From Glebionis coronaria (Eukaryota > Streptophyta > Magnoliopsida > Asterales > Asteraceae): 64,000 bases of DNA. This document shows, piece by piece, positions 34,416 to 46,096 of the stretch. Both the position numbers and the translations under genes were made by a program. Location: NCBI GenBank assembly GCA_025667525.1, contig CM046882.1, positions 544,186,630 through 544,250,629 of the forward strand, given 5' to 3'. Every line of letters begins with the position of its first letter. Position 1 is the first letter of the stretch. The notes below the pieces were generated by a model. The model did no database searches. It was not told the DNA's origin and saw only the letters and a list, made by a program, of their open reading frames with translations.

Positions 34416-35712
34416 GAAGGATAACCTTAGTTGACATGCTATTAAAGTGAAATGATGATATTTACGCTTTTTGAATTATATTTGATTTTCTGTTACTGTC
34501 TCAAATTCTGTATTCTTAGCTCTTGTCAGTTGGTGGAAGAGGACGGAAATCCAGAAAAGGAAACATAGTTATAGAAGAGCTACAAAATAAATCTGTGTAT
34601 TAAACTCATCAATTTCACTTCTGTGAAAAGTCAACAATACTTTAGAACAGCAACACCTAACGTTTCTGTGGAGTTTGTAAGATCTGCAATTACGGGTCAA
34701 ATCCCACACTTCCTTTTCAAAGGTACCACTCCATGGTCATCACAAAATCCAAAAAACTCCCTGTATCAAACAGAAAAAAAAATCATCCACAAATCTCATT
34801 ATCTAACCAAACACTTGTGTTGATTTAGATATCTCAACTCATAATATCCTCTTTGTGTTTAAAGGTACCTGTACATAGAAAGTAAAAACTTAAGTAACAA
34901 ATCTTATGAACTTGTCTCGCAATACCAAGTACATACAAAGTTCTAGCGCATAAGTACATGCGCTTTTAACTGAAAACTATAAAAATCACACCGATCCATC
35001 AAGAATCTAATTGAGTCAAAATAAATGCTACAGTACGACCTAAGTTCGCTTATTCAACAGGCTCGATGTAATCCATTAACAAACCATGCAATGACATCTG
35101 CGAGATAAAAACCATATCATATACCTGAATTGGAAAATAAAGATATAATACACCAAATGAAATTCAGCAACAACAAAAAATAATAGGAAGATATCTATTT
35201 GGTCAAATGCAATACAAACCACTAACTAAGAAATATACATGTTTGAAATATAAGAAGACATCAATTTGGTTAGATAATATGAGCACAACCAAAATAATTG
35301 TGATGTGGAACATGTAAAAGCAAGTGATAAACCAACCTGGAAGTTTAGGGACACAAAGACTTTTATAGAAATCATGCCAAAACACATATCGATTTATGTG
35401 TATTATACCAAGGTTGATGAATTTGGCATAATTTGTTAGTAATAGTATATGCCCTAATTAGTTTTTTTTGGATTTTGTCGGACAAAAGTTCTGTTTGATT
35501 AAGTGGATACATGTCAATAAATACCCCTCAAATTTCATTAAAAAAACATTTGATGAAATAACGAAATGGCTGTTTACTTTTTTTAACGGGAAGTGAAAAA
35601 AAACCTAAATTGACTAAAAAATAAAGTTGGCATCCTTTTTGTACAAAAAAAAAGTAGAATACCTTGATTGAAAATATAACCTAAGATAAATATCTTTTTA
35701 TGCCATTTACCC
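34416..35712. other. Right subterminal region of the big MULE
   Basis: No gene seen. The last ~165 bp are the right terminal inverted repeat. Confidence 0.6.
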
Positions 35713-36016
35713 TAAAGAAAAGGCTTTGAGTCTTTGACCATATCTATGTTACTTTTAAAAAATAATTAGACGTTGATATGATGGATCTATTAACGAATAT
35801 ACTTCAGAATGATTGCGTGAAAGATGAATAAACATTCATTCGATCTAAAATAAGTAAAGGTTGAATTTTGTCACATCATTATATCAACTACTTATGTGTC
35901 CATTTAAATTTATCATGTTTGAAGGCAATTCCTAAAAACAAAGACAAGTCAGCAAACGTGTCGATATACTATACACGTTTCTTAGGTTCACCACCTTTGT
36001 GAATTCAGGTTTCATG

Positions 36017-36790
36017 TGTTGTTTTGTTAGATTTAACATAACATTTATTTGATAAATAAAACAAATAAACATCATAGCACATGCGAAATCGATTATAATC
36101 AATTAACATAACATGTATATAACTGCTTGAACATTAAAATTAAAAGGGTATTTTACCTTCCAAAGCTTCCTAGCAAAAGAACACTTCAAACCAATCCAAT
36201 ATTAACCAAAGGAGGTTAAATCTATGCTCTTGTACACACGCCTCAAACAAGCTATTCGACAAGTTAGGTCACGCGAGCAGAACCGTGTCGTAGTGGTGGA
36301 AAAAACGAACCGAGTATGCACAAGGCTATAGTCGGCCCGAATATGGTGTTTGGCAAGGTTTCAGAGGTTATTTTCTTTCACTGTGAATGAGCAATGAAAA
36401 CAAATGAAAGCCTTTGTATTTATAGTGTGTCAAAAGCTAGGGTTAGGGGACAAAGTATTTATAGAGAATATAGTAATATACACTTTGATTTAACCAAAAC
36501 TTATCAACACACCTCAACCAAACCTCATAAGAGGTCGGCCAAACACCCCCTTAAAATAGAGGGGACCAAAAAATATTTTTTCCATTTTTACAGTTAACGC
36601 TCGTTAGTCATTTTCTATTAAATACTTAACGGTCGTTAGTCACGGTTTTTAACAAAACACGTTAATAAATACATTTTAATAAATAAAATATAATTATTTA
36701 AATTAAATAGCTCTAAACGTTTGTGTGCAATCTCATAGTCTCGAGTTCGATCCTAACACACGACTATTTAAATACGTCCATAAACTAACA
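36017..36790 (-). repeat. 3' LTR of the minus-strand Copia element
   Basis: On the minus strand it begins TGTTAGTTTATGG and ends AACAAAACAACA. It shows scattered differences from the other LTR, including several C/T changes at its outer end. Confidence 0.88.
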
Positions 36791-37611
36791 GCTCTCACTT
36801 GGACTATTTCATAAATATCGTGATCACATCGAATAGCGTCTAGCTACACATCGATGCCTCTAGTACGATATCGAGTAAGGTCTCCTGGACAAAAAACTTT
36901 TAATGATTAAACATCACAATTATTATCCTTTTGTTTCTTAATACACGTTAATAAGGATATCGATCTCAGTCATTCCTTAATTAACAAAATGCTTTCTCGT
37001 TCGTTGATTATTAAAGATTACCAAATACCAATTTGAGTGTGGCCACACATACATCTTTAATTAATCCCACGAGGGGCCAAGTTGTATTAAAACTCCAACA
37101 AAATATTGAAAGAAACAAAATCCCATTTTGACTACAAGCAAAACTCATGAATTTTGCAACACCCCTGAAATCAAATACGTATAGCCACCAGTTACGTATA
37201 GCGTTAGATTGATTCACATAAATTCACTAGATCCACAATGTTTCCTGGTATCTCAGGTCGAAGGATAACTATTTATGATATACTTAATGACAAAGATCCA
37301 TAAAGTAATATCACTTTAGTTGGGATAAGTCCTATATCTCGAATCATCGAATATCATCTAAATTAGGTATGTAAACTCATAAAGTATTCTTTCAAAAACT
37401 ACTCCCACCAAACTTTAGATTTATCTTAATTTGATAATTTTCCCATATTATTAATTGACAACGGACAATTTAGAATAAAATTAATATTCATGGATTATAA
37501 ACATGCACATATAGGATACATAATTAACTAACAAAAACAAACGTAACTCAAACTTGATTTCATCAAGGTAATAATGTTTAACACCCCTTATCCAAATACT
37601 AAATCACAGAT

Positions 37612-39473
37612 TTACATGAAGTCACTAGCTAACATAAGTCCTATTCCCTTAGCATGCTCGGTGACTTTCCTACCAGACAATGCTTTAGTGAAAGGATCAG
37701 CTAAGTTACTATATGTGTGAACTTTCAACAAATTAATTTCACCGGCAGCAACTTGCTCTCGAACATAGTGAAATATCCTCTGAAAATGTCCAGGTTCATT
37801 GGCGAATATGATTGCAGCAGAGTTGTCGCAATACATATAAGTAGGATTCTTTATTGAAGACATCACTCCCAGATCATCAATAAATTTCCTAATCCAAACA
37901 GCCTCCATTGCAGCTTCTGAGGCAACTACATACTCGGCCTGGGCAACATGCATAGCTATTATTGACTGCTTATGGCTCTTCCAGTCTACAACTCCTCCAT
38001 TGACGACAAAGACATAACCAGTTTGGGACTTCGTATCATCTTTATCACATTGCCAAGAAGCATCACAGAAACCTGTTACATTCAGTTTTGTGTCTGGTTT
38101 ACCCCCATAAACAAGAAACATGTCTTTTGTATTCCTTACATACTTAAGAATGTGTTTAACAGCAGCCCAGTGGAGCTTACTAGGTTCCTGCTGATAACGA
38201 CTGACTAAGTTCTGAGAAAACGCCACATCGGGCCTTGTGTATCTTACAGCATGCATGATAGATCCTACAACCAAAGCATAAGGAACTCTTGCCATGTATT
38301 CCTCCTCTTCAGGAGTTGATGTATCTTTCTCATGACTTAAACCATGATCAACATCCATTGGTTGATAATGTTTTCTTGGAGTTGTGCATGTTGTACCTTT
38401 TTATATCTTGTCAAGATATGCACTTTGACTAAGTCCAATCAACCGTCTTTTTCTATCACGATAGATCTTAATACCCAATATGTATGTAGCTTCTCCTAGA
38501 TCTTTCATAGAAAAACATTTACCAAGATAATCCTTAACAACTTTAAGACTTGGTATATGATTTCCCATGATTAATATGTCATCAATATATAAGACCAAGA
38601 AAACTACATTACTCCACTAGCTTTGCGATATACACATGGCTCGTCACGATTCTGAACAAATCCAAACTTCTTGATTTCTTCATCGAATCATTTATTCCAT
38701 TGTCGTGAGGCTTGCTTCAGACCATAAATGGATCGTTGAAGTTTACACACATGATTTGGATATTCAGGATCAACGTACCCTTCAGGTTGCTCCATATAGA
38801 TGTCCTCATCTAAGCGACCATTCAAGAAGGCAGTTTTAACATCCATTTGCCATATCTCATAGTCATAGTACGCGGGTATAGCTATGAGAATCCTAATAAC
38901 TCTAATGTCGGCTACCGGCGAGAAGGTCTCGTCGTAGTCAACACCATGCGTTTGAGTGCAGCCCTTGGCTACCAAACGAGCTTTGTAGGATTGTATCTTT
39001 CCATCCATGTCAGTTTTCAACTTGTAAATCCACTTACTTTTCACTACTTTAGCACCAGGAGGTGGATCCACTTTTGTCCAAACTTCATTGACATCCATGG
39101 AGTGCATTTCCTCATCCATAGCACCTTTCCACCTTTTGCTCTTAGGATCAAGCATAGCAGATTTATAATTAGCAGGTTCACCGAAGTCACCTGGTTCATT
39201 ATCTTCAACCTCTATGTTTAGACTTAGACGGTTGGGTGCTCGAGTAGTCCTTTCAGACCTTCGGATAGGAACTAATTCCAGTGGAGGACCCAGACTTTCT
39301 GGCTCTACGGGAATTTCGCTAGTAATTTCAGAAGGTGATGTATCTTCATGATCATCCTCCAGATCATAGTTCCTCCCACTGAATTCTTGAGATACAAATT
39401 CTCTTTCAGGAGAATTTCCATATCTTGCAACAATAACTTTGTTTTCAGGTGGGAAGTAAAAGTAGTAACCCAT
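37612..39473 (-). pseudogene. Copia reverse transcriptase and RNase H
   Basis: Minus strand. RT frame 39473-38688: a Pro/Glu linker, then RRSERTTRAPNRL, WKGAMDEEMHSM, KARLVAKGCTQTHGVDY, DETFSPVADI, WQMDVKTAFLNGRLDEDIYM and SIYGLKQASRQWNK. A stop and a frame change lie between 38687 and 38600. The palm motif LYIDDILI follows (38598-38401). RNase H frame 38358-37612: GSIMHAVRYTRPDVAF, GFCDASWQCD, KSQTGYVFV, QAEYVVASEAAMEAVWI, YCDNSAAI and a tail with DPFTKAL. The conserved acidic residues of RT and RNase H are visible, but the stops show it cannot act. It would have copied the element RNA into DNA in cytoplasmic particles. Confidence 0.88.
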
Positions 39474-39476
39474 AGT

Positions 39477-39830
39477 TTACTTAGGGTATCCTACGAAGAT
39501 ACACTTCACAAATCTTTGATGGAGTTTATCAGCTGAGTCACGTTTCACGTACGCCTTACAACCCCAGACCTTAAGATAAGACATATTAGGCTTCTTGCCA
39601 TGCCATATTTCATATGGTGTCTTACTTACCTTCTTTATGGGAACCATGTTAAGAATACGAATCGCAAATTCTAAGGCATAGTCCCAAAAGGATAATGGTA
39701 GAGTACAAAGATTAAACATGCATCGCACCATATCCAATAATGTACAATTTCTCCTTTCAGATACACCATTTTGTTGTGGAGTATAAGGAGAAGTAAGATG
39801 CTAGTAATAAATGTATTCAGCATGGCAACT
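39477..39830 (-). pseudogene. Copia integrase, C-terminal fragment
   Basis: Minus-strand frame from 39737: MDMVRCMFNLCTLPLSFWD, PYEIWHGKKPNMSYLKVWGC and FVKCIFVGYP, the GAG-pre/integrase end typical of Copia. One stop separates it from the RT frame. Upstream bases to about 39800 still encode YTPQQNGVSERRN. There the match ends, so the DDE core, the zinc finger, protease and gag are deleted. Confidence 0.85.
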
Positions 39831-41160
39831 TGTCGAACAATTTAATTGACAAACTCATTTTGCATTTCTAGTATTTTAAAGGACTTACATTGCAAGTTTA
39901 ATAACTTTGCTTTGTAAACATGTTTAGTCCCTTTCTAATGCCTTGAGTTTCTAGATCTCACTAACTAACTCAATTAAGTCTTCTAATCTATTGAACGTAA
40001 AACTTTCAATCGAGATCTCACTCATATGAATAGTTTTCTTTCCATCATAATCTTAATCCAAGGCTCTCACTTGACTAAAATTGTAACTTCAAGTGTTCTC
40101 AATTAGATGGCATTCAACTTTAATTATGGGTATTATTTTGATGTGTCAAATTAAAAGTTTATGTATGGAGAAGCATGCCTACAACTCCATAGCATAGGTT
40201 TTATAAAACTTTTTATAGACATTTTTTTGAAGATTAAATGACCACATTAAAGAATTATAGAGTGCTAGATTATTTGTTCAGTAACCATTATTCGCTGACG
40301 CCATTCTATAATCATTTGGGGAGCGAGGGCACTTTAATTCGTAAACCCAGCAAACTCAGCCAAGATGAAATATCGAGATGGAACACTCTACGAATAAGGA
40401 TACTAACTTATAATTAAATCACTAGATACATTCAATAATAGGCCTCATTTAAACTTCTTAACAAATCTATTAGTTTTATATAGTTATTTAGTCAATTTAT
40501 ATTTTTGGAAAAAATACCCATTGTTTACAACATCCTTGCAAAGATAAGTTAAACAAATGGCATATTACAAAATATATTAGACAAGAATAACTCTAAGCAT
40601 AAATATCATAAATATACGCTCTAAAAATAAATCACATAGCCACATGCATTTATTTATGGAATAAAATCTTTTACAACTAAGGTTTCAAATAAAATATTAG
40701 TCTTCCCTAATTAAAGATTTTATGATTTCATTCAAAAATAAAAGATATACCAAATATTCCGTAACATTTACCACATGGCAAGTTTTTATCAATGACAACA
40801 TGCATGTAAATCATGGATCTACATAATCAACTAAAAAAATGTAAAGATTATGTCTAAAACGTATAATCACTTAAATATAGTAAAGATCATATTGTTTTTA
40901 TAGGATCGTTGCCCAATTAATTTAATTACATGAACTAACAATTTAATTAAGTAATTAAACCTAAAGATCTAACATGTAAATAGGGTTTACAAGAAAATAT
41001 TTTCTTAATTTAGCAAAACACAAAAAAATTTCGTGTGATCTTGCATTAGGTCCAAAAATTTCATGACAAAAAAATTTTAGTAAACCCTAAATCTCATGTT
41101 TTTATCAATACAATTATTATGATCATTAGGTGTTCAATAATTATTGTAATGTTAAGATGA
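39831..41160. other. Non-coding 5' interior of the Copia element
   Basis: No gag or protease frame. Probably the 5' leader fused to pol by a deletion, or unrelated filler. I see nothing else in it. Confidence 0.5.
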
Positions 41161-41170
41161 CTCGTGATGC

Positions 41171-41931
41171 CACTGCTTCGTTAGATCTAACATAACATTT
41201 ATTTGATAAACAAAACAAATAAACATCATAGCACATGCGAAAACGATTATGATCAATTAACATAACATGCATATAACTAATTTAACATTAAAATTAAAAG
41301 GGCATTTTACCTTGCAAAGCTTCCTAGCAAAAGAACACTTCAAACCAATCCAAGATTAACCAAAGGAGGTTAAATCTATGCTCTTGTACACAGGCCTCAA
41401 ACAAGCTATTCGACAAGCTAGGTCACGCGAGCAGAACCGCGTCATAGTGGTGGAAAAAACAAACCGAGTATGCACAAGGCTATAGTCGGCCGAATATGGT
41501 GTTTGGCAAGGTTTCAGAGATTATATTTTTCACTATGAATGAGCAATGAAAACAAATGAAAGCCTTTGTATTTATAGTGTGTCAAAAGATAGGGTTAGGG
41601 GACAAAGTATTTATAGAGAATATACACTTTGTTTTAACCAAAACTTATCAACACACCTCCACCAAACCTCATAAGAGACCGGCCAAACCCCTCTTAAAAT
41701 AGAGGGGACCAAAAAATATTTTTTTCATTTTTACAGTTAACGCCCGTTAGTCATTTTTCATTAAATACTTAACGGTCACTAGTCACAGTTTTTAACACTC
41801 GTTAATAAATTACATTTTAATAAATAAAATATAATTATTAAAATTAAATAGCTCTAAACGTTTGTGTGCAATCCCATAGTCTCGAGTTCGATCCTAACAT
41901 ATGACTATTTAAATACGTCCATAAACTAACA
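41171..41931 (-). repeat. 5' LTR of the minus-strand Copia element
   Basis: Matches 36017-36790. The primer-binding site lies just left of it on the plus strand. Confidence 0.86.
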
Positions 41932-42506
41932 TCATGCTTATTTTATAATAATATCAATGATTTGCAAAGTCAGTCCCTTACATAGTTTTATTTAAAATGT
42001 TTGGCATTGGATTTCTTTTATTGTTGTTTTAGTTATAAGTGCCTAGATGGAAGAGTCGAGTAGGGTAATATGTCGAAACGAGTTCGGCCATCCAAGTCTC
42101 GGGTTGAGTTGATTCACCTGTTTTTTGAAAAAGAAAAAGCTAAATAAAAACCACCGACATGTCAAGATAATCAAAATTATTTTGACTGTATAAGATCACA
42201 CAACAAAGTAAGTAAGTATAGTTGGGACATGTATTATTTGTGCTAGCACATACATATTAACAAGCTATACCATGTAAAAACGTTGGTATATACTAGTATG
42301 AATAGTTTATAGTCTTATAGTACCTCTTGGTATGTGAAATGTTTTTAACCGAGTGATTGTGGTGTTACTGTTGTCAAATAATTAGTTGCAGTTAAAAGAT
42401 AAAAGTATGTGGACGCATAGCCATATACAACATATACGTCATGATAATATAATGTGATGAGTTATTATGAAACGGAGGGTGTGAAAGCATAAGGTCGGGT
42501 AACACA

Positions 42507-42704
42507 TTACTTGTAGAAGAGATTGAGAGAGTTTGACCACAAAAACTGGATCCTAAGCACCACGATTAAAATGTGGCGTAGTAGACTAAGAAAATGACAT
42601 TCAATCAATTCAAAGAGTGCCCATATTAATGTAGCGAAACCAAACATTCCACCTGTTTTCTTCTTGTTTCTCCAAAAGAATATATCAGCATCTGCCACCA
42701 ACAT
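42507..42704 (-). pseudogene. Reticulon-like gene fragment
   Basis: Minus-strand frame of 65 codons: ADADIFFWRNKKKTGG, TLIWALFELIECHFLSLL and ILIVVLRIQFLWSNSLN. Plant reticulon-like proteins (RTNLB) share ADVFLWRNKK at the start of the reticulon homology domain, followed by a long hydrophobic hairpin (VLFELLEYHLL) and FLWSN. Reticulons wedge into and curve the tubular endoplasmic reticulum. Only this first hairpin exon is seen; the second hairpin and N-terminal exon are not recognisable, and a possible Ser/Asp-rich stretch at 42880-42940 is in a broken frame. It lies between the two copies of the segmental duplication. Confidence 0.65.
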
Positions 42705-42719
42705 GGCGAACGGAACTAC

Positions 42720-43560
42720 TTAAGGCTGGAATGCAAACATCATTAAATCACTCTAATATTCACACGACACGTAATTTCACACTCATGGTTTTTAACCATT
42801 TTTTTTCAAGTGATACAAATGAAGTTCCATCGTCATTAGACCGGAGAAATAACATAGAGATGAATGGATAAATATTCATCAGAGAATGATAGTGATACTG
42901 ATTCCGACAAGGATGATGAATTTGTCCCCAAACTTTGGGCATATCGATCCTAGGAGGCTCGGTCTTCGGGCCTCTCGGGGATGTTTATAAGCACATGTTT
43001 ATGGTACATGTTATACAAAACTCTACAATTGTGTGTTATTAACAAATCTTCATGTTAATTTAGACATAAGGTTTTTGACTCCGAGGAACTATCGAGTTCT
43101 TTATGGTAAAACTTATAGCCAAGGACTAATAATCCATACAGGAGATGTGTGCCCGTCTAAATGTCCCGTTATGTTATGTGTACTAAGAAAAGTACTTATC
43201 ATCTAATGCCTAATCTTTCAAATGTCTTTGCCATGGCCGCCATGACTGTCAACAACTCCATGGCCTCCCCCTGCTACCATGTACCATGGTCATCATCCTA
43301 TAAACTACAACGATTGGTTTTGCCATCTCCACCAGCCCGTAACCCACAAACTTACAACGGCTGTCTAAGATTATGCACAACTTACTTAAGAAGGGCCGGG
43401 GCAAATAAGAACACAAATAAGTTGCTAGTAAAAAACCGGCCATGTTAGAACAAATCCGAGACTTTACGTATCAAAAGAATAGTCTTTTTAGTTTTTACTA
43501 CATGAAGCATGACAGAACATTTGAAAATATACACAAATTATGTAGCTTAAACGATGACAT
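42720..43560. other. Spacer between duplication copies
   Basis: A 95-codon plus-strand frame (43161-43448) has no domain that I recognise. No RNA gene was seen. Confidence 0.35.
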
Positions 43561-44107
43561 ATAAAGGGTCAAATATTGTTGCAACTAGAAGGAACCGTCC
43601 AATTTTGTTCAAATAGTGGGGAATTTGTTGCTTCCAAGCTAAACAAGTAGACTTATTCACGAATTTTCAGTCCAATTTTCATGTAGACACTTACTCGCAC
43701 ATGGGTCATTCGCTCTTGAACCAAACTTGACCAACATAAGTACGTGTGAGTTCATTCCTACAATGTATTTGGTCTATATATTTTATGTATGTTCATAGAA
43801 TCTTGGCTTTTTCCTTATTCACCAAATTACCAATATTCCTATTTGTATTTGAAAGAATCATGAATATTCCAATGTTGTAACTTAGTTGAAACTAGAAGAA
43901 GCAATTGTCTTAATGTTTGGATCTTCTCATTAGCACACAAAGTTATGGAGTATAATATGTTCACTTAAACTATATACAACCCTTTTTCGTTAAATTTTGT
44001 TTTTCAACGAGCTTAAGCTTTAAAAATGGGGCTTAAAATTTCAAAAATAAGACTTAAAAAGCCACCAAGCAAACAAGCTTAAGCCAAAGCTAGCTTAAGA
44101 GCACTAG

Positions 44108-44701
44108 CAGGGCCGGATTTTGGCAAGTGCGGGCAACCGCACAGGGCCTCCAGTTTTCAAGGGCCTCAAAATTTTAAAACTTCTGTATTACTATATTGTT
44201 GGGAATTTAGTTGCGTTTACATATCTCTATACAAAAAGGAAAAATATTGTTAACAGAAGGAAAGAAAAAAGAAACTTTAATTTGAGCTTCAATGGAGAAA
44301 ATGAATTCTTCCGTATATTTTGTTGGACAAGACAACTTTGGGCCCTGAAACTTAAAATGTTTTTTACTCTAATCATTAAATGTTTTAATTTACCTTCTAT
44401 ATTTACAACTTACCATTTAACCCTTTATCTTGTTATAACAATTTATACAAAGTAAAAATATATATTTTAGTTTAATTTTATTTATGTCTAAAATGCATTT
44501 TCAAAATATATATTAGGTATCTTACTATATAAAAATGACGCAGTAATATTAAACTATAACAAGTTGTTATTTGATCGACACCGAAAGCAAGGCATAACGA
44601 TACCATTATTTGCTAATTACATGAAAATTTCGATTTTTAAAATTAGAGGGCCTATTTTAAGGTTCCGGCACAGGGCCTCCAAATTCAATGAAACGGCTCT
44701 G
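44108..44701. mobile_element. 594-bp hAT-type non-autonomous element
   Basis: Ends CAGGGCCGG and the inverse of CAGAGCCG. A perfect 8-bp target duplication, AGCACTAG, lies at 44100-44107 and 44702-44709. GGGCCTC words occur near both ends. The 111-codon open frame inside has no hAT transposase motif. Confidence 0.9.
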
Positions 44702-44978
44702 AGCACTAGAAGTCATCACTCCAAGTGACTCCTTTTTGAGATGTCACGTCAGCGAAACTCACTCACTCACTCACATGAAAAAAACAGGGGAGTCATCACT
44801 TCAAGTGATGGGTGAGTGTGGGTCCCACTTTTATTTTATTTCTCATATTTTCAAATTAAATTAATTCATTTCATAAATAAAAATAAATATTACAATCCTA
44901 AAAAAATAGAGAAATACAACTTTGAATAAAAAAACCGAAAAATAACGAAAAAATTACGAAAAAAATTAAAAAATACTA

Positions 44979-45410
44979 CTAGTTGGAGGAGTCTTCGGAA
45001 TCTTCAGCGTCGCGGTATTGATTGGTAACACTCGGCAACTTTCGGATCTTCGGATGTTGCGATGTAACACTCGACAAGCACGACTTCTTCGTCCTTGGTC
45101 CACCGACCAAGACCTTCATTCGGAACAGGTTCTTTTGATTTTTCTGCGGGGTTTTTCTTTCGGCTTTTTTTCTTGTTGGTTCGGGTTCGGGTGGTGAAAT
45201 TGAGCTTGTAGATTGGAGTGATAGGCGTCTTTGGGTGGTATAGGGTTGATATTCTTCTTGTTGCTTTTGTAGGAAAACTTGATCTTCGGGAGTCATCGGA
45301 CCTTGGGTAGGAAATCCGGGGAATTGCGAATTGTACGTAGTTCCGTCACCGGCACCCATGTTGGATTGAAGGAGGTGGGTGAATCCGAACCAATTATTTT
45401 CGTCGGCCAT
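44979..45410 (-). pseudogene. PIF/Harbinger ORF1-like (SANT/Myb) gene relic
   Basis: Minus-strand frame of 143 codons from ATG 45410. The N-terminus NNWFGFTHLLQ, with SQFPGFPTQ and Gln-rich EDQVFLQKQQEEY, resembles plant proteins often labelled glutathione S-transferase T3-like, which are Harbinger ORF1 proteins. The deciding evidence lies in another frame at about 45110-45038: GRWTKDEEVVLVECYIATSE, the start of a SANT/Myb-like domain. So a frameshift near 45120 has cut the domain out of the main frame. A TATA-like CTCTATATATACTCC lies about 100 bp upstream (45508-45520). ORF1 proteins bind element ends and help bring the transposase to the nucleus. No DDE transposase is present. Confidence 0.68.
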
Positions 45411-45529
45411 TTTTGTGTTTGTGAATGAATGAGAGAATGATTTGAATGGGAGAATGTATAGAATTGAAGAATGGTTGTGTGTAAAAAATAATATAGGAAA
45501 TGGAGTATATATAGAGTTTAAAATTGAAA

Positions 45530-45870
45530 TATATTTTTTTTTTTAAATCAAATATAGCTGTTGGCAATTAATTCAAAAAAAATTTTATTTAAATTTTCTA
45601 GCCTTTGGGCATTAAAAACAAAAAAAAAACTTTTTTTTTCAAACTAAACGGCTACTAGCCGTTATTTTTTTAAAAAAATCACTTTTTTTAAACCTTCACG
45701 CCCCGTGGGAATACCCACGCCACAGGCTCACGTCGTGGGTTTTTTCGTTTCTCGGAGCATCACGCGGCCAACGCCGTGGGTTTGGCACCCCACGGCGCCA
45801 CCACTCCTATCCCTCTAACACTTGCTTGACAAGTGTCGTGACACATGTGTTATTAGTCGAGATTATAATC
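45530..45870. other. Flank of the Harbinger relic
   Basis: Non-coding. A GC-rich palindromic stretch at 45700-45800 repeats CACGCCGTGGG/CCCCACGGCG-like words, and probably belongs to the end of the Harbinger-related element. I could not fix its terminal repeats. Confidence 0.4.
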
Positions 45871-46096
45871 TTCTCCGATATTTGTTCGGCAATCCGTGTG
45901 GGAAGATATTAAATTAATAAACTATTTCTCATTTACGTATCTTGATTCAAACACATTTCATTTGTTACACAATGACCTGTGATACCGAAAATTCTTAAGA
46001 CTATTCATGTTAATTGTGTTTGATTTTTTTTTACGAAAATAATTTTTAAATTGATGTTTCATTACAAAGTTAGTCATTAAAGACTTATTTTGCAAA

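Larger units (their letters stand above)
18360..35712. mobile_element. 17.35-kb MuDR-type MULE carrying nested retrotransposons
   Basis: Ends: GGGCAAATGGCATAAAAAGA from 18360 and the inverse of GGGTAAATGGCATAAAAAGA to 35712. The inverted repeats extend about 165 bp at roughly 80% identity. The target-site duplication TAAAGAAAA is at 18351-18359 and 35713-35721. Copy 2 has one uninterrupted TAAAGAAAAG at 48212-48221, which confirms the boundaries. The element held a MuDR-type transposase gene, now split by an Athila-like retrotransposon at 20948-33815. Without it the MULE is about 4.5 kb, a normal size. Confidence 0.9.
36017..41931 (-). mobile_element. Ty1/Copia retrotransposon, minus strand, internally deleted
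   Basis: LTRs are at 36017-36790 and about 41171-41931. The target duplication TCATG is at 36012-36016 and 41932-41936. The single site in copy 2 is at 49721-49725. On the minus strand the primer-binding site TGGCATCACGAG (41172-41161) follows the right-hand LTR, and the polypurine-like GTGAGAG precedes the left-hand one, so transcription runs right to left. Pol is present from the end of integrase to RNase H. Gag, protease and the integrase core are missing. By chance this element used the same pentamer, TCATG, as the Athila-like element. Confidence 0.9.
14190..42420. repeat. Segmental duplication, copy 1 (expanded by insertions)
   Basis: Non-coding blocks of copy 1 match copy 2 (43690-50460) in the same order and orientation: 14230-14500 with 43690-43970; 16310-16529 with 45900-46088; 17640-17870 with 46993-47200; 18185-18360 with 48040-48221; 35713-36016 with 48212-48440 and 49625-49725; 41932-42420 with 49721-50460. 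Without its transposons copy 1 would be roughly 4 kb. Identity of the blocks is about 75-85% by eye, so the duplication is old relative to the insertions. Confidence 0.85.

Noticed and set aside
44120..44455. 111-codon frame in the hAT-type element at 44108
   Set aside because: No domain; AT-rich chance frame bounded by the MITE.
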